Source: Bacillota bacterium | GTDB taxonomy: Bacteria > Bacillota > Clostridia > Christensenellales > UMGS416 | Direction of reading: 5' to 3' | Assembly (NCBI GenBank): GCA_023428265.1 | Contig: JAEYYW010000009.1 | Span: forward strand, 1 to 7,932 | DNA length: 7,932 nucleotides | Part shown: one piece after another, positions 1-5,931 of the stretch | How the letters are laid out: each line of letters starts with the position of its first letter | How positions within the stretch are numbered: position 1 is the first letter of the stretch | Made by a program: the position numbers and the translations under genes | The notes under the pieces: model-generated | Seen by the model: only the letters and a program-made list of their open reading frames with translations | Database searches by the model: none | What the model was told of the DNA's origin: nothing

Positions 1-24
1 GGTTTTCCTTTTCCTCCAGCGGCA

Positions 25-33
25 TGATACAAT
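25..33 (+). promoter_or_regulatory. Extended -10 promoter for the GH42 galactosidase gene
   Basis: TG-A-TACAAT at 25-33 fits an extended -10 element (TGnTATAAT, hexamer 5/6). It would start transcription near 40 and give a leader of about 30 nt. The -35 position (about 5-10) is poor, as is common for extended -10 promoters. A second promoter or operator may lie before the window. Confidence 0.4.
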
Positions 34-54
34 GGATTGAATGCTGACGACAGC

Positions 55-63
55 GGAAGGGAG
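55..63 (+). promoter_or_regulatory. Ribosome binding site fixing the galactosidase start
   Basis: GGAAGGGAG ends 6 nt before the ATG at 70. It decides for that ATG over the in-frame TTG at 37, which has no comparable Shine-Dalgarno and lies almost on top of the proposed promoter. Confidence 0.7.
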
Positions 64-69
64 ACTCCT

Positions 70-2109
70 ATGAAAGTGCCGCCGATCATCAAAGATATGC
101 CCCGCCTGCTGCATGGGGGCGACTACAACCCGGAGCAATGGGCCCATGACCGCTCCATTTGGCGGGAGGACATGCGCCTGGCAAAGCTTGCCCACATCAA
201 CACGCTTTCGGTGGGCATTTTCTCCTGGGCCGCGCTGGAGCCGGCAGACGGACAATATGATTTCGCCTGGATGGACGACGTGATGGGCATGCTGGCGGAA
301 AACGGCATCAAAGCCGTGCTGGCGACCCCGTCCGGCGCGAGGCCCCCGTGGCTGGCACAGAAGTACCCCAGCGTGCTGCGCACCGACCCCAACGGCCTTA
401 AGCGACAATACGGCGGCCGCCACAACCATTGCCCGACGTCTTCGGACTACCGGCGAAAGGTGGCAGAGATCAACGGCTTGCTGGCGGAGCGTTATCAGAA
501 CCACCCGGCGCTGGGCCTGTGGCATGTGAGCAATGAATACAGCGGCGAGTGCCACTGCGAGCTGTGCCGCGAGGCGTTCCGGCTGTGGCTGCAAACACGC
601 TACAACTCGCTGGAGGAGCTGAACCTGGCCTGGTGGAACGCTTTCTGGAGCCACACCTATACCGACTGGAGCCAGATTGAGCCGCCCTCGCCGCTGGGTG
701 AGAGTGAAAACCATGGCCTGATCCTGGACTGGAAACGGTTTGTGACACACCAGACCGTTGATTTTTTGAAGGCGGAGATGGAGCCATTGCGGCGGATCAC
801 GCCGGATGTGCCCTGCACCACCAACTTCATGGAGTTCTTTGACGGCCTGGATTATGCTGCCCTGGCTAAAGAGCTTGATGTGGTGAGTTGGGACAGCTAT
901 CCCGCCTGGCGCAGCGACGAGCAAGATGCAGCCGTGGCCTGCCGCACGGCCATGGCCCACGATATGATTCGCGGCCTGAAGGGCGGCAGACCTTTTCTCC
1001 TCATGGAGAGCACGCCCTCCGCGACCAACTGGCAGACGGTCACCAAGCTCAAAAGGCCCGGCCTGCACCGGCTGGCAAGCCTGCAGGCGGTGGCCCACGG
1101 CAGCGACAGCGTGCAGTATTTCCAGTTTCGAAAGTCCCGCGGGAGCTTCGAGAAGTTTCATGGCGCGGTGGTGGACCATGAGGGCAGCGAGAACACCCGC
1201 GTGTTTCGCGAGGTGGCCGAAACCGGCGCGCTGCTGACAGGGCTGGACGAGATTGTTGGCACGATGCGCGAAAGCCGTGTGGCCCTCATCTATGACGTGG
1301 AGAACCGCTGGGCGTTGGATGGCTGCAAGGGCTTCCGTGCAAAGAAGGATTACCTGCAAACGGTGCTGGACCACTACGCCCCCTTTTGGAAGATGGGCGT
1401 GCCGGTGGATGTGATCGACAGCACGATGGATTTCTCCGGCTACAAGCTGCTCATCGCGCCGATGCTCTACATGCTCCGGCCCGGTGTGGCCGAGCGGATC
1501 GACAGCTTTGTGAAGGCCGGCGGCGCTTTTGTGGCCACCTATTTATCCGGTTATGTGGACGACCACGACCTGTGTTTCCTGGGCGGGTTCCCCGGGCCGC
1601 TCAAGGAGGTGCTGGGCGTCTGGGCAGAGGAAATGGACAGCCTCTATGACGAGGAACGCAAGCAGGTGACTTGGCGCGGGCAGGAATATCTGGCCCGGCA
1701 CTTCTGCGAGGTTGTGCACCTGCGTGGTGCTTCCGCCGAAGGGGTGTTTGACGAAGACTTTTATCAAGGCCTGCCGGCGGTGACCGAGCACAAGCATGGG
1801 CTTGGCCGCACCTGGTATCTGGCCGCCCGCATGGATGACGACTTCCTGATGGACTTCACCGCCCACCTGCTTGCGGAGCTGGGCATTGAGAAGACACTGC
1901 AGACCAAACTGCCGGAGGGTTGCACCGCGCAGGTACGGACAGACGATAAAACGGAATATGTGTTTCTGATGAACTTCATGCCTTATGAGCAGCAGATCGA
2001 CGTGTGCCAAGGGGGCGTCAGCATGGTCACCGGCGAGCCTCTGGAGGGGAAGATCACGCTGGCGGCCAGGGGGCTGGAGATCCTTAAAAGGCCGAGCTGC
2101 CCTGAATGA
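70..2109 (+). CDS. Beta-galactosidase, glycoside hydrolase family 42
   Basis: A retaining beta-galactosidase of 679 aa, the usual GH42 size, which would release galactose from the ends of beta-galactosides. No signal peptide is seen, so it should act in the cytoplasm on imported oligosaccharides. The N-terminal (beta/alpha)8 domain (about 1-385) opens with HGGDYNPEQW. The acid/base is Glu156 in HVSNEYSG and the nucleophile is Glu313 in LLMESTPSATNWQ. Cys121 and the CHCELC cluster (Cys161, 163, 166) match the structural zinc site known from Thermus A4 beta-galactosidase. A trimerisation domain (about 390-600) and a small C-terminal beta domain follow. The ATG at 70 is chosen for its Shine-Dalgarno. 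No transporter or regulator is visible nearby, so lactose, galacto-oligosaccharide or plant galactan are equally possible substrates. The gene ends 9 bp before the convergent radC stop. Confidence 0.95.
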   Translation: MKVPPIIKDMPRLLHGGDYNPEQWAHDRSIWREDMRLAKLAHINTLSVGIFSWAALEPADGQYDFAWMDDVMGMLAENGIKAVLATPSGARPPWLAQKYPSVLRTDPNGLKRQYGGRHNHCPTSSDYRRKVAEINGLLAERYQNHPALGLWHVSNEYSGECHCELCREAFRLWLQTRYNSLEELNLAWWNAFWSHTYTDWSQIEPPSPLGESENHGLILDWKRFVTHQTVDFLKAEMEPLRRITPDVPCTTNFMEFFDGLDYAALAKELDVVSWDSYPAWRSDEQDAAVACRTAMAHDMIRGLKGGRPFLLMESTPSATNWQTVTKLKRPGLHRLASLQAVAHGSDSVQYFQFRKSRGSFEKFHGAVVDHEGSENTRVFREVAETGALLTGLDEIVGTMRESRVALIYDVENRWALDGCKGFRAKKDYLQTVLDHYAPFWKMGVPVDVIDSTMDFSGYKLLIAPMLYMLRPGVAERIDSFVKAGGAFVATYLSGYVDDHDLCFLGGFPGPLKEVLGVWAEEMDSLYDEERKQVTWRGQEYLARHFCEVVHLRGASAEGVFDEDFYQGLPAVTEHKHGLGRTWYLAARMDDDFLMDFTAHLLAELGIEKTLQTKLPEGCTAQVRTDDKTEYVFLMNFMPYEQQIDVCQGGVSMVTGEPLEGKITLAARGLEILKRPSCPE

Positions 2110-2118
2110 AATGCGTTC

Positions 2119-2901
2119 TTATTCCGGTGTTTCACTGCGTGCAAAGGATTCGGGAGCCCGATCATCACCGGCGGGCTCCCGGTTATATTTTGCAAGATCC
2201 AGCGTGATGCGGATTTCCACCTCGCGCAGTATTTTCTCCATTCGCCCTTCGCGGGCAAAACTATAGGTTTCTTCACCGCTGACAATGATGTGATCGATGA
2301 TCTGAATACCGATTGCGGAAAGGGCCACGGTGAGGCGCCGGGTGTAGGCAATGTCGTTGGCGGAGGGCTCCAGCATGCCGTTCGGATGGTTGTGAGCGAG
2401 GATAACCTGTGAGGCGTTGCTGCGCAGGGCCGTCTCCACAACGGTGCGGGGGTGCACCGAAACCTCGTTGACGGTGCCTTCATGCAGCATCACCTCGCGA
2501 ATCAGGCGGCAATTGGGATCCAGACACAGGATATAGAAGGCTTCGTTGGTGCGGCCAGCAAACAAATCCACCGCGTAGCTGCTGGCGGTGCAGTAATTGT
2601 CCATGGAAAGGCCATGCCTCGAGCTGTCCTGCCGATACATGCGCCAGAGCGGCTTCATCATCGCCAGCAGCACCGCCGAGCTTTTGCCCATGCCCTCAAA
2701 CGCGGCCAGGTCATCCGGATGGGCGTCCAGCACCTGCGACAGGGAGCCGAAGTGGGCCATCAGGCGATGGGCCAGGCCGTTGGTGTCACGCCGGGGAATC
2801 GCGTAAAACAGCAGCAGCTCAAGGGCCTGGTGCGGTTCAAAGGAATCCAGACCCTCCTCCAGAAAGCGTTCCCGCAGTCGACCGCGATGGTTTTCGTGCA
2901 T
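2119..2901 (-). CDS. radC: RadC family JAMM/MPN+ domain protein
   Basis: A 260-aa member of the RadC (UPF0758) family. The N-terminus MHENHRGRLRERFLEEG is typical, and a helix-hairpin-helix-like segment FEGMGKSSAVLLAMMK lies at about 68-84. The C-terminal JAMM metalloprotease-like domain has Glu120, the HNH motif (His170, His172), Ser180 and Asp183 in H-x-H-x7-S-x2-D, so the metal site looks complete. The biochemical role of RadC is unknown; the old DNA repair assignment came from a mutation later traced to recG. The frame stays open upstream, but the ATG at 2901 is chosen because the family starts there and GGGGA lies 8 nt before it. The family core ends near residue 240 (DLAKYN); the last 20 residues are an extra tail partly encoded by the opposing gene's terminator hairpin. 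Confidence 0.93.
   Translation of the reverse strand: MHENHRGRLRERFLEEGLDSFEPHQALELLLFYAIPRRDTNGLAHRLMAHFGSLSQVLDAHPDDLAAFEGMGKSSAVLLAMMKPLWRMYRQDSSRHGLSMDNYCTASSYAVDLFAGRTNEAFYILCLDPNCRLIREVMLHEGTVNEVSVHPRTVVETALRSNASQVILAHNHPNGMLEPSANDIAYTRRLTVALSAIGIQIIDHIIVSGEETYSFAREGRMEKILREVEIRITLDLAKYNREPAGDDRAPESFARSETPE
2151..2190 (+). terminator. Intrinsic terminator of the galactosidase gene, inside radC
   Basis: A perfect 10-bp GC-rich stem (CGGGAGCCCG 2151-2160 with CGGGCTCCCG 2172-2181) has an 11-nt loop and is followed by GTTATATTTT on the plus strand. It starts 42 nt after the galactosidase stop. It lies within the antisense coding end of radC, where it encodes residues 241-251. Confidence 0.65.
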
Positions 2902-2938
2902 CTCAAATCCCCGTTTCAAAGCGATCACAATATGGCAA

Positions 2939-2968
2939 AGTTTACATCTTTTTTTGCCCCCTGTAAAC
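2939..2968 (-). promoter_or_regulatory. radC promoter built on an inverted repeat
   Basis: On the minus strand, TTTACA (2967-2962, 5/6 to the -35 consensus) is followed after exactly 17 nt by TAAACT (2944-2939, 4/6 to the -10), 37 nt before the radC ATG. The two hexamers lie in a 7-bp inverted repeat, GTTTACA (2940-2946) and TGTAAAC (2962-2968). The plus strand therefore shows a weaker mirror promoter (TTTACA-17-TAAACA) pointing at the metal-binding gene about 100 bp away. The repeat could also be an operator. I see nothing else clear in the 2902-3072 gap. Confidence 0.45.
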
Positions 2969-3072
2969 AAACTCCCGCCGGATGGTTTTTGAACGCCTCC
3001 GTGAATACCCGGTGAGTGGCCATACCAAACTAGAGTTGAACACGAAATCGGGGGTCGATGAGGATGAGCAGG

Positions 3073-3279
3073 ATGGAAAGCATAAAATTGACGGTAAACG
3101 GGATGACCTGCCGCCATTGCGAGCTGCGGGTCACGGCGGCATTGGCGCAGCTGGACGGCGTGGCGCAAGCCAGTGCCTCCGCAAAAGACAATCAGGTGCA
3201 GGTGAGCTTTGACGCCGACAAGCTGGAGGTCGGGCAGTTGAGGGACGCGATTGAGGACGCGGGATATCAAGTGCCGTGA
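3073..3279 (+). CDS. Heavy-metal-associated (HMA) domain protein, CopZ/Atx1-like
   Basis: A small protein of 68 aa, the size of a free-standing copper chaperone, made of one ferredoxin-like HMA domain. The metal-binding loop GMTCRHC places Cys13 and Cys16 for soft metal binding, probably Cu(I). The ending EDAGYQVP is typical of the family. The ATG at 3073 is favoured because GAGGA (3060-3064) lies 8 nt upstream; in-frame ATGs at 3058 and 3064 would give 73 or 71 aa. No P-type ATPase or CsoR/CopY gene is in the window, so the partner is unknown and the metal is inferred from the family. Its stop lies 2 bp from the noc stop on the other strand. Confidence 0.85.
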   Translation: MESIKLTVNGMTCRHCELRVTAALAQLDGVAQASASAKDNQVQVSFDADKLEVGQLRDAIEDAGYQVP

Positions 3280-3294
3280 GCTCACCGGCTTTTT
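3273..3294 (+). terminator. Terminator of the HMA gene overlapping both convergent stop codons
   Basis: GCCGTG (3273-3278) pairs with CA-c-CGGC (3283-3289, one bulged C) around the loop AGCT, and five T follow directly at 3290-3294. The hairpin contains the HMA stop and the noc stop. The minus strand lacks a T-run after it, so it serves only the plus-strand gene. Confidence 0.45.
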
Positions 3295-4115
3295 GGCACA
3301 ACCACCCGCATTTCCACAAACTTGCCGCTGTCATTGAGTATGAACTGTGCATCCAGCCCGGCGGTCTTCAGCTCTTCTACGGCGGATTTCATTGTGTTGG
3401 CGAAAAGCCGCCAGTCGCGCCAGGCCCGTGAGAACTTCTGGTTCCCGCGGTCCTTTTCTTTTTCATCGGTGATCAGATTGTCCACATGCTTTTCAATCAG
3501 CTCTTCGGTTTGGCGCACATTGAGGCCCTTCAGCACCACACAGTCAATGATGTTGAGCTGGTCAATCTCATCGTGCAGCCGCAGCAGCGCCCGGGCGTGG
3601 CGCTCGGTGAGGCCGTGGCGGGCAATGGAGTCGCGCACCTGCTCCGGAAGGCGGAGGAGGCGCAGCTTGTTGGCGATTGTGGACTGCTGCCGGCCCAGTT
3701 TTTCGGCCAGCTGCTGCTGGGTGAGGCCGTGCTCCTCAATGAGCCGGCGGTAACCGTCGGCCTCTTCAAAGAAATTCAGGTCTTCCCGCTGCAGGTTTTC
3801 CGCCATGGTGAGCAGCGCGGCCTCTTCGGCCGAAACGTTGAGCACGGTCGCCCGGATGTGGCTCTCGCCGATGAGCGTGCAGGCCCGCAGGCGGCGCTCA
3901 CCGGCAATCAGCTCAAACCGCCCGCCGCTCAGCGGGCGCACCGACACCGGCTGCAACAGGCCGTATTGGCGGATGTTATCGGCCAAAAGATCCAGCGAGT
4001 GGTCGTCAAACACCCTGCGGGGCTGCCAGGGGCTGGGCAGGATGGAGTCCAGTGACAAGTAGACCGTCCTGGACTGCGTTTCGGGCTGATGGCTCCGCTG
4101 CAGGGTCTTGAACAA
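3282..4115 (-). CDS. noc: Nucleoid occlusion protein Noc (ParB family)
   Basis: A 277-aa ParB-family protein that, by family knowledge, binds NBS sites and blocks Z-ring assembly over the nucleoid. It has the CTP-binding motifs GERRLRA (73-79) and ENLQRED (106-112), then a helix-turn-helix and LTERHARAL. The four positions known to separate Noc from ParB specificity read Gln144, Lys150, Arg155 and Arg172 (Noc: Q, K, K, R; ParB: R, T, A, G), so this is Noc and not a second Spo0J. The C-terminus (DWRLFANTMKSAVEELK, ending VVVPKSR) also fits Noc. TTG at 4115 is preferred because GAGGTG lies 5 nt upstream; GTG at 4133 would give 283 aa and a longer N-terminus, MKRGVPLFKTLQR, which may matter for the membrane-binding amphipathic helix. 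The gene follows the rsmG terminator, so it is probably transcribed separately. Confidence 0.9.
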   Translation of the reverse strand: MFKTLQRSHQPETQSRTVYLSLDSILPSPWQPRRVFDDHSLDLLADNIRQYGLLQPVSVRPLSGGRFELIAGERRLRACTLIGESHIRATVLNVSAEEAALLTMAENLQREDLNFFEEADGYRRLIEEHGLTQQQLAEKLGRQQSTIANKLRLLRLPEQVRDSIARHGLTERHARALLRLHDEIDQLNIIDCVVLKGLNVRQTEELIEKHVDNLITDEKEKDRGNQKFSRAWRDWRLFANTMKSAVEELKTAGLDAQFILNDSGKFVEMRVVVPKSR

Positions 4116-4315
4116 GGGCACACCTCGCTTCACTCAGAAAAATCCAAAAGAGGGGCCGCCAACTTCGGGGAGAAAAGCGGGCGGCCCGGCGCTTGGGAAA
4201 GAGGAGGTGACTGCCGCGCGAATGCGCACAGCGAGTGGCTCGCTGTGCCGGTGTTATTCCATTTGGGCGGTGGAATTCCTGCAAGGTCAGCAAAAGAATC
4301 GTTATACAAAAAGAA
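4116..4315 (-). other. Structured leader/intergenic region before noc
   Basis: This gap holds no recognisable gene but three perfect inverted repeats: ATTCCA/TGGAAT (4256-4261 with 4271-4276), GCACAGCGAG/CTCGCTGTGC (4226-4235 with 4239-4248, 3-nt loop) and GGGCCGCC/GGCGGCCC (4153-4160 with 4180-4187). On the noc strand, TCACCTCCT (4210-4202) could pair with the noc ribosome binding site GAGGTG (4126-4121). The only promoter I can suggest for noc is weak: TTGCAG, 17 nt, TGGAAT, ending just before the 10-bp hairpin. It matches no riboswitch, T-box, SRP, tmRNA or RNase P motif that I know. Confidence 0.4.
4135..4187 (-). terminator. Terminator-like hairpin in the noc leader (possible attenuator)
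   Basis: On the minus strand an 8-bp all-GC stem (4187-4180 with 4160-4153, 19-nt loop) is followed by CTCTTTTGGATTTTTC and then directly by the noc start region. It could end a short RNA begun in the gap or attenuate noc transcription. The T-tract is interrupted and the loop is long, so this is tentative. Confidence 0.35.
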
Positions 4316-4337
4316 CGGGATTCCGTGAGGAATCCCG
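4305..4337 (-). terminator. Intrinsic terminator of the soj-spo0J-rsmG operon
   Basis: A perfect 9-bp stem (CGGGATTCC 4316-4324 with GGAATCCCG 4329-4337) with a 4-nt loop lies 11 nt after the rsmG stop. On the minus strand it is followed by TTCTTTTTGT. The plus-strand side has only four T, so it acts mainly on the minus strand and separates rsmG from noc. Confidence 0.8.
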
Positions 4338-4348
4338 GTTTTCAGCGG

Positions 4349-5065
4349 TTATGCGAGTGGCTCAGATGACGGTTTGCCGGCTTTTCTGGGGAAGTTCAGC
4401 GGCGTGGGTCGAATCTTTTTTGTTTCCACGATGAAGAACTCCTCGCGGCCTGCCAGCGTGTAGCCATGGGCTTTGGAGGGCGATCCGCCCAGCACCCGGC
4501 AGGCTTTGGCGGCTGCGGCGATCTCTTCCGGCGCCGCCGGGCCCTTCCAGGACAGCACCGCGCCGCCCACGCGCACGAAGGGCATTGTGTATTCCAGCAG
4601 CACATTGAGCTGGGCCACCGCGCGAGACAGTGCGAAGTCAAAACGCTCACGGGCAGGGGAGCGGGCATAATCCTCGGCGCGGGCGGTCACAACCTCCACA
4701 TTTTTCAGCTCCAGCGCATCGGCCACAGAAGCAAGAAATGCGGTGCGCTTTTTCATTGAGTCCAGCAGCACCACCTGCACGCTGTCACGCAGAATGGCGA
4801 TGGGCAGGCCGGGGAAGCCAGCGCCGGTGCCCACGTCGATCACCCTCGCCCCGGCGTCGATCAAATCCAGTGCCGGCAGTGCCAGAGAGTCCATAAAATG
4901 GCGCAGCGCCGCGTCTTCAGGGTCAATCACCTTGGTGAGGTTGAATGTACGGTTCGCCTCTTCCAGCAGTGTGAAGTAGGCCTCCATTTTGTCCAGCCGG
5001 CCCCCTCCGAGGGGCAGCCCGGCATCGGCGGCCAGGGCGGCCAGGGCCTGCCGAAAGGCGCTCAA
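4349..5065 (-). CDS. rsmG: 16S rRNA (guanine(527)-N7)-methyltransferase RsmG (GidB)
   Basis: A 238-aa protein of normal RsmG length that uses SAM to methylate N7 of G527 in the 530 loop of 16S rRNA. Its loss is known in other bacteria to give low-level streptomycin resistance. The SAM-binding Rossmann motif is VIDVGTGAGFPGLPIAI (75-91), with LLDSMKKRTAFL (100-111), the family SRAVAQLNVLLEY segment (147-159), and the conserved C-terminus TPLNFPRKAGKPSSEPL. The start is TTG, overlapping the spo0J stop by 4 bp (TTGA). AAGGAAGGG lies 5 nt upstream and supports that start, so translation is probably coupled to spo0J. rsmG usually sits in this origin-proximal cluster with mnmG, soj and spo0J; no mnmG is visible here. 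Confidence 0.96.
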   Translation of the reverse strand: MSAFRQALAALAADAGLPLGGGRLDKMEAYFTLLEEANRTFNLTKVIDPEDAALRHFMDSLALPALDLIDAGARVIDVGTGAGFPGLPIAILRDSVQVVLLDSMKKRTAFLASVADALELKNVEVVTARAEDYARSPARERFDFALSRAVAQLNVLLEYTMPFVRVGGAVLSWKGPAAPEEIAAAAKACRVLGGSPSKAHGYTLAGREEFFIVETKKIRPTPLNFPRKAGKPSSEPLA

Positions 5066-5931
5066 CGACGCCCTTCCTTTGCTTGGCGGGCGGCAAACTC
5101 GAAAAGCCGCTCCAGGTCTTGCCGGTTGTAATAGTCAATCTGGATGGTGCCTCGGTCCAGCGTGCCCCGCACGCGCACCTTGGTGCCCAGCGCCCGCATC
5201 AGAAGCTCCTCAAACTCCTTGAACTCCGGCGCCCGCTTGACCGGTGTGATGGTTTCCTTTTCCTCCCTGGTCATCCGGGAGCGGCGGGCCATGTCTTCCA
5301 CTTCACGCACCGACAGGCCGCCGTCGATGGCCTTTCGGGCGATGGTGACCTGCAGGTTCTGGTCTTCCAGAGCGGCAATGGCACGGCCGTGGCCGGCGCT
5401 CAGCTGGCCGGCCATCATCCAATCCTGGATGGAGAGCGGCAGCGTGAGCAGCCGCAGTGAGTTGGTCACGGCGGGGCGGCTCATTGAGAGCCGCTCGGCC
5501 ACCTGCTCCTGCGTGAGCTGGAATGTCTCGATGAGCGACTTGATGCCCATCGCCTCTTCCAGCGCGTTCAGGTCGTCCCGCTGCAGGTTTTCCACCAGGG
5601 AAATCTCCGCCACCTGCTGGTTGTTGTATTCGCGGATGATCACCGGCACCTGCTTGAGGCCCGCCATCCTTGAGGCCCGCCAGCGGCGCTCGCCGGCCAC
5701 CAGCATATAACGCTCGCCCCGGCGCACCACCAGCAGTGGCTGCAGCACGCCGTGCTCCTTGATGGAGGCGCAGAGCTCGTTCAGTTTCTCTTCGTCAAAG
5801 TGAAGCCTCGGTTGGTCCGGGTTGGGGTCGATGGCGTTGATGTCCACCTCGATGGTGTGTTCCGTATCACCGGGTGCGGCCAGCAAGGCATCCAGGCCCC
5901 GGCCAAGGCCATGTTTCGGTTTCGGGCTCAT
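5062..5931 (-). CDS. parB: Chromosome partitioning protein ParB / Spo0J
   Basis: A 289-aa centromere-binding CTPase clamp that loads at parS, spreads on nearby DNA, recruits SMC and stimulates Soj ATPase. The N-terminal KHGLGRGLDALL (6-17) is the conserved ParA-activating segment with its arginine. CTP-binding motifs are GERRWRA (80-86) and ENLQRDDL (114-121). The helix-turn-helix is at about 138-162, followed by LSAGHGRAI. The specificity positions read Arg152, Ser158, Thr163 and Gly180, keeping the ParB-type Arg and Gly and lacking the Noc-type Gln, Lys and Arg. The C-terminal dimerisation domain (about 235-289) is intact. The ATG overlaps the soj stop (ATGA) and the stop overlaps the rsmG TTG. 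Cognate parS sites lie upstream of soj. Confidence 0.97.
   Translation of the reverse strand: MSPKPKHGLGRGLDALLAAPGDTEHTIEVDINAIDPNPDQPRLHFDEEKLNELCASIKEHGVLQPLLVVRRGERYMLVAGERRWRASRMAGLKQVPVIIREYNNQQVAEISLVENLQRDDLNALEEAMGIKSLIETFQLTQEQVAERLSMSRPAVTNSLRLLTLPLSIQDWMMAGQLSAGHGRAIAALEDQNLQVTIARKAIDGGLSVREVEDMARRSRMTREEKETITPVKRAPEFKEFEELLMRALGTKVRVRGTLDRGTIQIDYYNRQDLERLFEFAARQAKEGRR

Noticed and set aside
37..69. TTG start at 37 for the galactosidase
   Set aside because: It has no Shine-Dalgarno, lies just after the -10, and the ATG at 70 is well placed behind GGAAGGGAG.
2060..2118. Terminator for radC on the minus strand
   Set aside because: Only a 3-bp GGC/GCC stem before TTTT is available; too weak to call.
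2902..3285. Extension of radC upstream to 3285 (388 aa)
   Set aside because: The extra part is antisense to the metal-binding gene and unlike RadC; the family start with a ribosome binding site is at 2901.
4116..4315. Known RNA (T-box, SAM riboswitch, 4.5S, 6S, RNase P) in the noc leader
   Set aside because: None of the conserved core motifs of these RNAs is present on either strand.
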